Part shown: piece after piece, positions 1 to 7,139 of the stretch
How the letters are laid out: the number at the start of each line of letters is the position of its first letter
How positions within the stretch are numbered: position 1 is the first letter of the stretch
Assembly: GCA_006226895.1 (NCBI GenBank)
Contig: SBFN01000225.1
Span: forward strand, 1 to 16,016
Direction of reading: 5' to 3'
DNA length: 16,016 nt
DNA from: Deltaproteobacteria bacterium
GTDB lineage: Bacteria; Desulfobacterota; Desulfuromonadia; Desulfuromonadales; BM103
Program-made: the position numbers and the translations under genes
Notes under the pieces: model-generated
What the model was told of the DNA's origin: nothing
What the model saw: only the letters and a program-made list of their open reading frames with translations
Database searches by the model: none

Positions 1-870
1 GTCTCTCATGGCGCCACCGGCAAAGGCAACGACCAGGTTCGTTTCGAGCTCGCTTATTACCACTTCGACCCTTCGGTCACAGTCATCGCCCCCTGGCGCG
101 AATGGGACTTAAACAGCCGTACGGCACTGGAAGAGTATGCCCGCAAGCATGGCATCCCGGTTCCGACCAGCAAAAAGAGCCCCTGGAGTTCTGACCGCAA
201 CCTGTTGCACATTTCTTTCGAGGGCGACACACTTGAAGACCCCTGGGCCGAAGCACCTGAACACATGTACGTGCTCAGCGTCGCGCCGGAAGAGGCTCCC
301 GACCAACCGGAATATGTTGAAATTGATTTCGAGAAGGGTGATGCTGTTGCCGTTAACGGCGAACGCCTCTCCCCGGCCAAGCTGCTCGCCAAGCTTAACG
401 AACTGGGCGGCAAGCACGGCATCGGCCGCGTTGACCTGATGGAGAATCGCTTCGTCGGCATGAAGAGCCGCGGCGTCTACGAGACCCCGGGCGGCACCAT
501 TCTGGAAGAAGCTCACCGCGCCGTGGAATCGATCACCATGGACCGTGAGGTCATGCACCTGCGTGATTCGGCAATCTCCCGCTACGCCACGATGGTTTAC
601 AACGGCTTCTGGTTCGCTCCGGAGCGCGTTGCGCTGCAGGCGATGATCGACCAGACCCAGCAGACGGTTAACGGTAAGGCTCGCATCAAGCTCTACAAAG
701 GTCACTGCCGCGTGGTTGGCCGTGATTCCGATACCGACAGCCTGTTCAATGTCGACTTTGCAACCTTTGAAGCCGATGAAGTTTACAACCAGTCTGACGC
801 CGAGGGCTTTATCAAGCTGAACGCGCTGCGCCTGAGAATTGCAGCGATGCAGAGAGACGCAAGGAAATAA
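1..870 (+). CDS. argG: Argininosuccinate synthase, 3' part (5' end outside window)
   Basis: Joins citrulline and aspartate using ATP to give argininosuccinate, the penultimate step of arginine synthesis, in the cytoplasm. The frame is open from base 1 and ends at TAA 868-870, giving 289 residues. The visible part starts at [17 protein letters not shown], the conserved citrulline/aspartate-binding segment that lies near residue 115 in ArgG proteins of about 400 residues. So roughly the first 110 residues, including the N-terminal ATP-binding P-loop, are outside the window. The following [22 protein letters not shown] is also typical of the family. An internal ATG at 205 could be mistaken for the start, but the conserved reading extends well upstream of it. 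It is followed by a Nudix gene and argH, so it belongs to an arginine cluster. No defect is seen in the visible part. Identification is secure. Confidence 0.96.
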   Translation, partial: VSHGATGKGNDQVRFELAYYHFDPSVTVIAPWREWDLNSRTALEEYARKHGIPVPTSKKSPWSSDRNLLHISFEGDTLEDPWAEAPEHMYVLSVAPEEAPDQPEYVEIDFEKGDAVAVNGERLSPAKLLAKLNELGGKHGIGRVDLMENRFVGMKSRGVYETPGGTILEEAHRAVESITMDREVMHLRDSAISRYATMVYNGFWFAPERVALQAMIDQTQQTVNGKARIKLYKGHCRVVGRDSDTDSLFNVDFATFEADEVYNQSDAEGFIKLNALRLRIAAMQRDARK

Positions 871-882
871 AAGCAGGAGATA

Positions 883-932
883 GGTTAAGGGTACAGGGGT
901 TTCCCTTAGCCCTTAGCCCTGCTCCCTGAACC
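883..932. repeat. Imperfect palindrome between argG and the Nudix gene
   Basis: The arms 883-898 and 917-932 (16 nt each) are complementary at 13 of 16 positions, with an 18-nt loop. The right half carries a short direct repeat of unit CCCTTAG (2.6 copies, 903-920). A clear Shine-Dalgarno sequence, AGGAGA at 875-880, lies just upstream of the palindrome, while the next start codon (936) lies 3 nt downstream of it. The element resembles a dispersed intergenic repeat, but its copy number cannot be judged from one window. Confidence 0.6.
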
Positions 933-935
933 AAA

Positions 936-1427
936 ATGGACTTCAAAAAACAGTCGATCAAAACCTCGGTCGTTGCCTGCATTATAGACGACCAGAAACG
1001 AGTCCTTTTGACCCGGCGCTGCGTTGAGCCTTTTTGCGGTCAGTGGGTCATGCCGGGAGGCAAGGTCGATCACGGTGAACCTTTAGCAGAAGCACTGCAC
1101 CGTGAGGTTCGTGAAGAGGTCGGTCTCGGCGTTCATATTGACGGGCTGCTCGATGTTTACGAACACCTTGCCATCGGTGACAACAACGATCACTACGTGA
1201 TTCTCTATTACCGGGCACACCCATTGACCGTGGAACTGGTCCCGAATAATCAGGAAGTCACCGAGGCGGACTGGGTTTCAGCAGAACGACTTGCAAAATA
1301 TGACATGACCCCCGGTACCCGCCATATCCTGGCCCAGATTTACCCCGGCGTACTCCAGGATCCAGGCGAGCCCGAAGATGAACAGGCAAACCGCAATCTG
1401 GCCGGAATTATTGATCAACAACCTTGA
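936..1427 (+). CDS. Nudix hydrolase
   Basis: Nudix hydrolases cleave nucleoside diphosphates linked to another group X, such as ADP-ribose, oxidised dNTPs or sugar nucleotides; the substrate here cannot be told. The 163-residue protein has a perfect Nudix box at residues 42-64: G42, E48, then R56-E57-V-R-E60-E61-V-G63-L, with the glutamates that bind the catalytic metal. The preceding beta strands ([18 protein letters not shown]) and the GQWVMPGG approach are normal for the fold. Residues from about 138 onward form a short acidic tail (DPGEPEDEQ) that may be disordered. The ATG at 936 is the only good start, but no Shine-Dalgarno sequence lies directly before it; the nearest, AGGAGA at 875-880, is separated by a palindromic repeat. 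It ends 41 nt before argH. Placement between argG and argH is unusual for arginine synthesis, so a link to that pathway is not implied. Confidence 0.9.
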   Translation: MDFKKQSIKTSVVACIIDDQKRVLLTRRCVEPFCGQWVMPGGKVDHGEPLAEALHREVREEVGLGVHIDGLLDVYEHLAIGDNNDHYVILYYRAHPLTVELVPNNQEVTEADWVSAERLAKYDMTPGTRHILAQIYPGVLQDPGEPEDEQANRNLAGIIDQQP

Positions 1428-1468
1428 ACGTAAAACAGTTCAAGATTGCCATACTAAAGGGAAAAAAC

Positions 1469-2847
1469 ATGAGTGACAAACTCTGGGCCGGACGATTCAC
1501 CCAACCGACCGACGCCTTTGTCGAAGAATTCACAGCTTCGATCAACTTTGACCAACGACTTTACCGCTACGACATCCTCGGTTCTGTCACTCACGCCAGA
1601 ATGCTCGCCCGGCAGGAGATTATTACCGATGGCGAGGCCGAAACGATCGTTGCAGGCCTTAACGAAATCCTGCTTGAGATCGAATCTGGCAACTTTACCT
1701 TCTCCGTCGCCCGCGAAGATATTCACATGAATATTGAAGCACGCCTGATTGAAAAGATCGGTTCGGTCGGTGGCAAGCTGCACACCGCACGCTCACGAAA
1801 CGACCAGGTCGCACTCGACGTGCGCCTCTACCTGCGCGATGAAGTTGATGCCATCTCCGCAGCCCTTAAGAAGCTGCAAGCGGCTCTGCTTGACCAGGCC
1901 GAGGCCAACCTCGATGTCATCATGCCGGGTTACACGCACCTGCAAACCGCTCAGCCGGTCCTCTTTGCCCACCACATGCTCGCTTACGTGGAGATGCTGG
2001 CGCGGGACACCGGTCGCCTGCACGACTTGCGCAGTCGCCTCAACCTGCTGCCACTGGGTGCCGGAGCGCTGGAACAACCTTCCCCATTGACCGGGAATGG
2101 GTCGCCGGGCAGCTCGGTTTTGCCGGGGTCACGCGCAACAGCCTCGATACCGTCTCTGATCGTGATTTCGCGCTCGAGTTCTGCAGCTTCGCCTCAATCA
2201 TGATGATGCACCTCTCGAGGCTCTCCGAGGAACTGATCCTCTGGTCGAGCGCCGATTTTGCCTTTATCGATCTCTCCGATGGCTTCTGCACCGGCAGCTC
2301 GATCATGCCACAGAAGAAAAACCCCGATGTTCCAGAGCTGGTGCGCGGTAAAACCGGCCGGGTGTATGGCAATTCGATCAGTTTACTAACACTTATGAAA
2401 TCACTGCCCCTGGCTTATAACAAGGATATGCAGGAAGACAAAGAGCCTCTCTTCGACACCATCGACACGGTACGTGGTTCACTCAAGGTCTTCGCCGAGA
2501 TGATCGCCGAGATGAGTATCAAGTCGGAACAGATGAAGATTGCTGCCGGGCGCGGCTTCTCAACCGCAACTGATATCGCCGATTACCTGGTACGTAAGGG
2601 CCTGCCCTTCCGTAACGCTCACGAAGTCGTTGGCAAAACCGTGCGTTACTGTGTTGAGAACACAAAGGACATTCCGGACTTGACTCTTGCTGAGTTCCGG
2701 CAATTCTCCAGCGACATCGAATCCGACATTTTCGATTACGTCACCCTGGAAGCTTCTGTGAATGCCCGTACAGCGACCGGCGGAACAGCCCGCTCGGCGG
2801 TCGAAAAAGAACTTGACCTCGCCCGCCAGGCCCTGAAGGAAGGCTAA
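1469..2847 (+). pseudogene. argH: Argininosuccinate lyase, split by a frameshift
   Basis: ArgH splits argininosuccinate into arginine and fumarate. The start is ATG 1469 ([10 protein letters not shown]) with AAAGGG at 1456-1461, rather than an in-frame TTG at 1424. The first frame runs normally through SRNDQ and GYTHLQ to GAGAL, then changes register at about 2069-2073 and stops at TGA 2201-2203 (244 residues). The original reading resumes in the other frame as [10 protein letters not shown] and carries the catalytic loop [11 protein letters not shown] to TAA 2847. Family members read GALAGTTFP here, so a net 4-nt loss (one Ala codon plus one base) explains it. Repaired length would be about 460 residues, the usual ArgH size. 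The downstream part has an ATG at 2200 that overlaps the shifted stop as ATGA, so a 215-residue C-terminal piece could be translated by coupling. It would lack about 43 residues, including the conserved [11 protein letters not shown] stretch. Real mutation or sequence error cannot be decided here. Confidence 0.9.
2069..2073 (+). other. Frameshift point in argH
   Basis: Codon CTG 2069-2071 is the last one matching ArgH in the upstream frame, and GGA 2071-2073 is the first in the downstream frame. A -1 shift here would rejoin the protein with only one residue missing. No X-XXY-YYZ slippery heptamer is present, so a programmed frameshift is not supported. Confidence 0.75.
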
Positions 2848-2849
2848 GC

Positions 2850-3641
2850 ATGAGACTTTCCCGTTGGTTTACTTTTCCCGTGACCTCGATTCTGTATGCT
2901 GCGCTCTTCGTCACCATCAGTCTTTCGCTGATAGTGTCGCTCTCTGCCTGCGGCAAAAAAGGTCCGGTCCGGCCGAAAGTTGCCATACCACTGGAAGCTC
3001 CGACCGATGTCATGCTGCAACAGCAGGGCAACCTGTTCGTCCTCGGCTGGACAATTCCTTCCGCCAACCATGATGGTAGTGCAGAAGACTTGACCGGCTT
3101 TATCATCAAACGCCTGACCTACAATGCCACCGAAGGCTGCCCGACCTGCCGCACCCCGGAAGAGCAAGTCGCCGAACTTTCGATCAAGGATCCGACACCG
3201 GGCCAAAGATTCGGCGACCGGATTTACTGGCGTGATTTCGACATCCGCGAGGGCACCGGCTACAGGTATGCCATTGTTCCTGTCACCCTTGGCAATATAG
3301 AAGCACCGTTCGCCACGATTCATCTTGAAGTCCAGCAATCACCACCCGCACCCACCGGTTTGCAAGCGGAATCCGGTGACGGTCAGATCGCACTGCAATG
3401 GAACGCACCCTCGCTGCCGGAAGGGCTAGAACTGCTCGGTTACAACCTGTATCGGAGACTTGCGAAGCGGCCTTTTCCGATTGTGCCGGTAAACGTCAAG
3501 CCCCTGCAGGAGACCCACCTGCTTGATCGTGGTCTCGATAACGGACGGGCCTATGAATATCGCGTCAGCGCACTCGTAAGCACCGGCACTCAACAGCTTG
3601 AAAGTATGGCCAGCCCGGGCGTACTGATTACCCCTCAGTGA
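2850..3641 (+). CDS. Lipoprotein with fibronectin type III-like domains
   Basis: A 263-residue envelope lipoprotein of unknown function. Residues 1-33 form a signal peptide with basic residues (R2, R5) and a hydrophobic core. It ends in the lipobox L31-S-A-C34, so C34 should be lipidated after signal peptidase II cleavage. The CGKKGPVRP after it matches the start of many small Desulfuromonadales lipoproteins and of LptM/YifL-type proteins. Two FN3-like beta domains follow, about residues 50-163 and 166-263; the second is clearest (TGLQAESGDGQIALQWNAP, then a GRAYEYRVSAL strand). A CPTC motif at 97-100 lies in a loop of the first domain. The start is ATG 2850, two bases after the argH stop, with AAGGAAGG at 2836-2843 inside the end of argH, so translation is probably coupled. 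A lipoprotein at this place next to argH is familiar in Geobacter-type clusters. Its role is unknown. Confidence 0.82.
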   Translation: MRLSRWFTFPVTSILYAALFVTISLSLIVSLSACGKKGPVRPKVAIPLEAPTDVMLQQQGNLFVLGWTIPSANHDGSAEDLTGFIIKRLTYNATEGCPTCRTPEEQVAELSIKDPTPGQRFGDRIYWRDFDIREGTGYRYAIVPVTLGNIEAPFATIHLEVQQSPPAPTGLQAESGDGQIALQWNAPSLPEGLELLGYNLYRRLAKRPFPIVPVNVKPLQETHLLDRGLDNGRAYEYRVSALVSTGTQQLESMASPGVLITPQ

Positions 3642-3781
3642 GGGTCTAGATACAGGCTTTACAAGAGTCTACTGCTATGTTACCTAGGTGCATCAGTGAC
3701 TTGAGTTCAGAAAACTCATATAGCATCAGAGAACGTTCGGACAACGAGATCCGGTCGTCTTCGCACTTTAAGGAGAGAATC
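3642..3781. other. Gap between lipoprotein gene and dapA
   Basis: This 140-nt gap is longer than most in the run and has no gene. A short hairpin (TGAGTT 3702-3707 with AACTCA 3713-3718) is visible. I see no convincing sigma-70 promoter and no full lysine riboswitch. In related Geobacter-type clusters lysA usually lies here; no lysA fragment could be read. Confidence 0.5.
3770..3775 (+). promoter_or_regulatory. Ribosome binding site that fixes the dapA start
   Basis: AAGGAG lies 6 nt before ATG 3782. It decides against an in-frame ATG at 3677, which would add 35 residues (MLPRCISDLSS and on) with no counterpart in DapA proteins. Confidence 0.85.
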
Positions 3782-4657
3782 ATGTTCAGTGGATCCATGG
3801 TAGCGATCGTCACCCCTTTTGATAACCAGGGGCAATTCGCCGAGGAGACCTATCGTCAGCTGATCGACTTCCAGATTGAAAACGGCACTGACGTTATCGT
3901 TCCCTGCGGAACGACAGGAGAATCTGCGACCCTCGATGTTAACGAGCACGAATACGTCATCAAGGTCTGTCTCGACCAGGTCAACAAGCGTGTTCCTGTT
4001 ATTGCCGGCACAGGTGCCAACAACACGGCCGAAGCCATCCATCTCTCCAACAAGGCCAAGGACATGGGCGCCGACGGTCTTCTCCTGGTCTGCCCCTACT
4101 ACAACAAACCTTCCCAGGAAGGGATCTTTCAGCATTACAAGCTGCTTGCCGAAGAGGTCGCACTGCCCCAGGTTCTCTACAATGTTCCCGGACGTACCGG
4201 CGTTAACATGACCTCCGCGACAACGGTCCGCCTGGCTGAATTCGACAACATCGTTGCGATCAAGGAAGCATCCGGCAGCCTGACCCAGGTCTCGGAGATT
4301 CTGGCCAATGCCGGAGAAAAGATCGACGTCATCTCCGGTGACGACTTTCTCACCTTCCCGATGATGTGCTGCGGCGCCAAGGGGGTTATTTCAGTCTCCG
4401 CCAACGCCATCCCCAAGCAGGTCAAGGACATGGTCGAAGCGGTCCTGAACGCCGACTACATGATGGCGCGCAAGCTGCACCTCGAAATGTTGGACTTTCA
4501 CAATGCCATGTTTATCGAGTCTAACCCGGTCCCGGTCAAAAAGACTCTCGAGCTTATGGGAAAACTACAGGCGAACGTCCGCCTGCCGCTGGTCGACATG
4601 GATGAGGACACGCTCGAGAAGTTGAAAGCGGTTCTAACTAAATATAAAGTGATTTAA
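3782..4657 (+). CDS. dapA: 4-hydroxy-tetrahydrodipicolinate synthase
   Basis: Condenses pyruvate with aspartate semialdehyde, the first committed step of diaminopimelate and lysine synthesis, in the cytoplasm. It has 291 residues, against 292 in E. coli, and the same numbering of key residues. GTTGES places T44 and T45; Y107 is in CPYYNKP; Y133 and R138 are in YNVPGRTG; and the Schiff-base lysine is K161 in IKEASG. Residues that bind feedback lysine in E. coli are largely kept (A49, H56, N80, E84), while H53 is replaced by V53, so allosteric inhibition by lysine is plausible but may be altered. It is followed 87 nt later by dapB, with a palindromic repeat between. No defect is seen. Identification is secure. 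Confidence 0.97.
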   Translation: MFSGSMVAIVTPFDNQGQFAEETYRQLIDFQIENGTDVIVPCGTTGESATLDVNEHEYVIKVCLDQVNKRVPVIAGTGANNTAEAIHLSNKAKDMGADGLLLVCPYYNKPSQEGIFQHYKLLAEEVALPQVLYNVPGRTGVNMTSATTVRLAEFDNIVAIKEASGSLTQVSEILANAGEKIDVISGDDFLTFPMMCCGAKGVISVSANAIPKQVKDMVEAVLNADYMMARKLHLEMLDFHNAMFIESNPVPVKKTLELMGKLQANVRLPLVDMDEDTLEKLKAVLTKYKVI

Positions 4658-4667
4658 AATTTAAGGT

Positions 4668-4728
4668 GTTGGGTTTCAGGGGTCAGGTGTTGGCAAAACT
4701 TGCTGACGCCTGACACCACACACCCGAC
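4668..4728. repeat. Imperfect palindrome between dapA and dapB
   Basis: The arms 4668-4690 and 4706-4728 (23 nt) match at 17 positions, with a 15-nt loop. As RNA, the inner stem 4682-4690/4706-4714 makes 9 bp with one G-U pair, and the outer stem 4668-4674/4722-4728 makes 7 bp with one G-U pair. No T-run follows, so it is not a classic terminator. The dapB ribosome binding site (TGAGG 4733-4737) lies just after it. Confidence 0.65.
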
Positions 4729-4744
4729 TCCATGAGGTTTACAC

Positions 4745-5548
4745 ATGATTAAAGTTGCTGTGACTGGGGCCGCCGGGCGTATGGGCGGCCGTATCATTAC
4801 CCTGATTACCGAAGCGGATGGATTGCAAGTCGCCGGTGCGATCGAAATGACCGGGCATGCCAGGCTCGGAGATGACGCCGGCTACGTTGCCGGTTGCGGT
4901 GACCTCGGTGTCGCAATTACCGACTCCCTTGAACAGGCTCTTGCCAACGCTGACGTCCTCATCGACTTCACCTGGCCGGAAGTAACCATCGCTAACGCTG
5001 AAGTCTGCGCAAAGCTCGGGAAAGCCATGGTGGTCGGCACAACCGGCCTGAACCAGGAGCAACGTGATGTTATCTCACGAGTTGCCGCGTCATCCCCGGT
5101 GGTTTTTGCACCGAACATGAGCGTTGGAGTCAACGTCTGCTTCAAGCTGCTCAAGGATATGGCCAAGACCCTTGGCGAAGGCTTCGATGTCGAGATCGTC
5201 GAACTGCACCATAACAAGAAAAAAGACTCACCATCGGGCACCGCGGTACGCATGGGCGAAATCGTTGCCGATGCGCTTGATCGTAATTACAACGAAGTCG
5301 CCAACTATCATCGTGAAGGCATGTGCGGTGAGCGCAACCAGGAAGAGATCGGCATGCAGACCGTGCGCGGCGGCGATATCGTCGGCGAGCACACTGTCTA
5401 CTTCATCGGTATGGGCGAACGCATCGAACTGACCCATCGCGCCATGAGCCGCGACATGTTTGCCCGTGGTGCCGTGCGTGCTGCCGGCTGGCTGGCAGAA
5501 AAACCGGCAGGGCTCTACGATATGCAGGATGTCCTTGGGTTGAAATAG
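4745..5548 (+). CDS. dapB: 4-hydroxy-tetrahydrodipicolinate reductase
   Basis: Reduces the DapA product with NAD(P)H to tetrahydrodipicolinate, which DapL then uses. The 267-residue protein has the N-terminal Rossmann motif GAAGRMG at residues 8-14 and the signature HHNKKKDSPSGTA at 155-167. That signature contains the catalytic H155 and K159 (equivalent to E. coli H159 and K163) and the substrate-binding SGT. The family usually has DAPSGTA; here S162 replaces the alanine, a mild change. DFTWPE (74-79) and VVGTTG (96-101) are also typical. Start ATG 4745 has TGAGG at 4733-4737. It lies between dapA and dapL as part of the lysine block. Length and motifs are normal, and identification is secure. 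Confidence 0.96.
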   Translation: MIKVAVTGAAGRMGGRIITLITEADGLQVAGAIEMTGHARLGDDAGYVAGCGDLGVAITDSLEQALANADVLIDFTWPEVTIANAEVCAKLGKAMVVGTTGLNQEQRDVISRVAASSPVVFAPNMSVGVNVCFKLLKDMAKTLGEGFDVEIVELHHNKKKDSPSGTAVRMGEIVADALDRNYNEVANYHREGMCGERNQEEIGMQTVRGGDIVGEHTVYFIGMGERIELTHRAMSRDMFARGAVRAAGWLAEKPAGLYDMQDVLGLK

Positions 5549-5554
5549 AAATAA

Positions 5555-5628
5555 ACCACGAAGATCACGAAGCACACGAAGAGGAAGCCGCAGAGCCTTT
5601 TGTTCGTGTGCTTCGTGATCTTCGTGGT
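5555..5628. repeat. Perfect 26-bp inverted repeat of CACGAAG units
   Basis: The arms 5555-5580 and 5603-5628 are exact reverse complements over 26 bp, with a 22-nt loop. Each arm is itself three tandem 9-nt units of the form CACGAAGNN. It lies 7 nt after the dapB stop and before the dapL ribosome binding site (GAAGGAG 5639-5645). Transcribed, it would form a very stable hairpin. CACGAAG arrays of this kind are, to my knowledge, common dispersed intergenic repeats in several bacterial phyla. Confidence 0.9.
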
Positions 5629-5652
5629 CAACATTTTTGAAGGAGTTTTAAA

Positions 5653-6888
5653 ATGGCAAGAATTAACGATTCGTATCTAAAATTACAAGCAGGCTACCTC
5701 TTCCCTGAAATCGGCCGTCGCGTTAAAGCTTTTACCGACGCCAACACCGACGCCCAGGTTATTCGTCTCGGCATCGGCGATGTCACCCTGCCGCTGGCAC
5801 CGGCCGTCCTTAAAGCCTTCCACGAAGGTGTCGATGACATGGCCAAAGGCGAAACATTCCACGGCTACGGCCCCGAGCAAGGCTATGACTGGCTCTCCCG
5901 GATTATCATCGACAAAGCTTACAAACCGCTCGGCGTTGACTTGAAAACCTCTGAGGTCTTTATCTCTGATGGTTCCAAGTGCGACTGTGCCAACATCCTC
6001 GACATCTTTGACCTTGGCAACAAGGTCGCCATCTGCGACCCGGTTTACCCGGTCTATAACGACACCAATGTCATGGTCGGCCGCACGGGCCAGGCAGACG
6101 ACAAGGGCTACTATGAAGGCATCCACTACATGCCTTGCACCGGTGCCAACAACTTCACCCCGTCGATCCCGAGCGAAAAGGTCGACGTCATTTACCTCTG
6201 CTACCCGAACAACCCGACCGGTGCGGTGGCAACCAGGGCGGACCTGAAAAAATGGGTCGATTACGCCCTGGCCAATGACGCTGTCATTCTCTTTGATGCC
6301 GCCTACGAGGCGTTCATAACAGAAACAGAAATTCCCCATTCGATCTATGAAGTCGAAGGCGCCAGAGAATGCGCTATAGAGTTCCGTTCTTTCTCCAAAA
6401 CCGCTGGTTTCACAGGTGTCCGCTGCGGTCTGGTCGTTGTTCCTGAAGAGTTGATGGGAACCACCGCTGATGGCTCTAAATACAGCTTTAACAAACTCTG
6501 GAATCGTCGTCAGACTACCAAGTTCAACGGCGTCTCCTATCCGGTGCAGAAAGCCGCTGCAGCCGTCTATTCGGATGAAGGCTGGGCACAGGTCAAGGAA
6601 TCCATCGACTACTACATGGAGAATGCCCGGATTATTCGCGAAGGCCTCTCCGCTGCTGGTATCACCTGCTTCGGTGGTATCAATGCGCCCTATATCTGGC
6701 TGGAAACCCCTGAAGGCATGACCAGCTGGGACTTCTTCGACAAGCTCCTGAACGAATGTCACGTGGTCGGCACCCCCGGCAGCGGTTTCGGCCCTTCCGG
6801 CGAAGGCTACTTCCGCCTTTCGGCTTTTGGTGATCGTGCCAATGTTGAAACGGCCGTGCAACGCATCAGGGTTAAGTGGGGCAAGTAG
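5653..6888 (+). CDS. dapL: LL-diaminopimelate aminotransferase
   Basis: A PLP enzyme that transfers the amino group of glutamate to tetrahydrodipicolinate to form LL-diaminopimelate in one step. It replaces the DapD/DapC/DapE acylated route. The 411-residue length equals that of known DapL proteins. Class I/II aminotransferase motifs are in order: GIGDVTLPL near 40-48, [13 protein letters not shown] (69-81), YPNNPTG (184-190), DAAYEAF (215-221), and [15 protein letters not shown], where K249 should hold PLP. The N-terminal [16 protein letters not shown] is specific to the DapL branch rather than to aspartate aminotransferases. Start ATG 5653 has GAAGGAG 7 nt upstream. It ends the arg/dap run, with a strong terminator 42 nt after the stop. 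Glutamate for its reaction would come from GltBD, encoded just downstream. Identification is secure. Confidence 0.97.
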   Translation: MARINDSYLKLQAGYLFPEIGRRVKAFTDANTDAQVIRLGIGDVTLPLAPAVLKAFHEGVDDMAKGETFHGYGPEQGYDWLSRIIIDKAYKPLGVDLKTSEVFISDGSKCDCANILDIFDLGNKVAICDPVYPVYNDTNVMVGRTGQADDKGYYEGIHYMPCTGANNFTPSIPSEKVDVIYLCYPNNPTGAVATRADLKKWVDYALANDAVILFDAAYEAFITETEIPHSIYEVEGARECAIEFRSFSKTAGFTGVRCGLVVVPEELMGTTADGSKYSFNKLWNRRQTTKFNGVSYPVQKAAAAVYSDEGWAQVKESIDYYMENARIIREGLSAAGITCFGGINAPYIWLETPEGMTSWDFFDKLLNECHVVGTPGSGFGPSGEGYFRLSAFGDRANVETAVQRIRVKWGK

Positions 6889-6929
6889 GCCCGGTACGGA
6901 GAGCAGAGCCCATTTGACAGACCGTAAAG

Positions 6930-6968
6930 CTGAAAAGCCCCGCACTGACCTGGTGCGGGGCTTTTCAG
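6930..6968 (+). terminator. Intrinsic terminator after dapL
   Basis: Perfect 16-bp stem (6930-6945 with 6953-6968), rich in G and C in the middle, with a 7-nt loop and T-rich sequence in and after the 3' arm (CTTTTCAGTTT). The 5' arm has AAAA, so it could also stop transcription arriving from the other side. It closes the arg/dap transcription unit. Confidence 0.9.
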
Positions 6969-7011
6969 TTTGAACAAAAATTATCTTTTCAAATTCAGTT
7001 GCTCCTTCATA

Positions 7012-7040
7012 TTGACAAAAGTGATTGTACAAGTCATATT
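7012..7040 (+). promoter_or_regulatory. Likely sigma-70 promoter of gltBD
   Basis: A perfect -35 TTGACA (7012-7017) is followed after 17 nt by CATATT (7035-7040, 4 of 6 matches to TATAAT). It lies in an AT-rich gap after the dapL terminator and about 100 nt before the gltB start, so the leader would be about 90 nt. Confidence 0.6.
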
Positions 7041-7052
7041 TTCTGATTGTAC
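7022..7052. repeat. Direct repeat TGATTGTAC over the gltBD promoter
   Basis: TGATTGTAC occurs at 7022-7030 and again at 7044-7052, 22 nt apart, which is close to two helical turns. One copy is in the promoter spacer and the other around the expected transcription start, a layout expected of a repressor operator. The regulator is not known. Confidence 0.45.
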
Positions 7053-7139
7053 TCACCTTGGCCCACCGCACGAGAGGGCAAAAGCCTTAAAATAAAAACG
7101 GAAACATTGCTTTCGTTATCCAATCACCGAGGACCAACC

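Noticed and set aside
1424..1468. TTG at 1424 as the argH start
   Set aside because: ATG 1469 has AAAGGG at proper spacing and begins [10 protein letters not shown], the usual ArgH start.
2060..2080. Programmed -1 frameshift in argH
   Set aside because: No slippery heptamer and no evident downstream pseudoknot; a deletion explains it more simply.
3630..3645. Hairpin CCCTC/GAGGG over the lipoprotein stop codon as a terminator
   Set aside because: Only about 5 bp and no T-run after it.
3642..3781. Lysine riboswitch (L box) before dapA
   Set aside because: AGGTGC-like bases are present, but the gap is too short and the other conserved L-box blocks are missing.
5683..7071. Long minus-strand open frame (462 codons) opposite dapL
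   Set aside because: It lies antisense to a complete, well-conserved dapL and spans its terminator and the gltB promoter; the translation has no recognisable motif. It reflects codon bias of the real gene.
7047..7139. ATG 7047 as the gltB start
   Set aside because: It lies over the likely transcription start, lacks a ribosome binding site and would add 31 residues before the normal propeptide.
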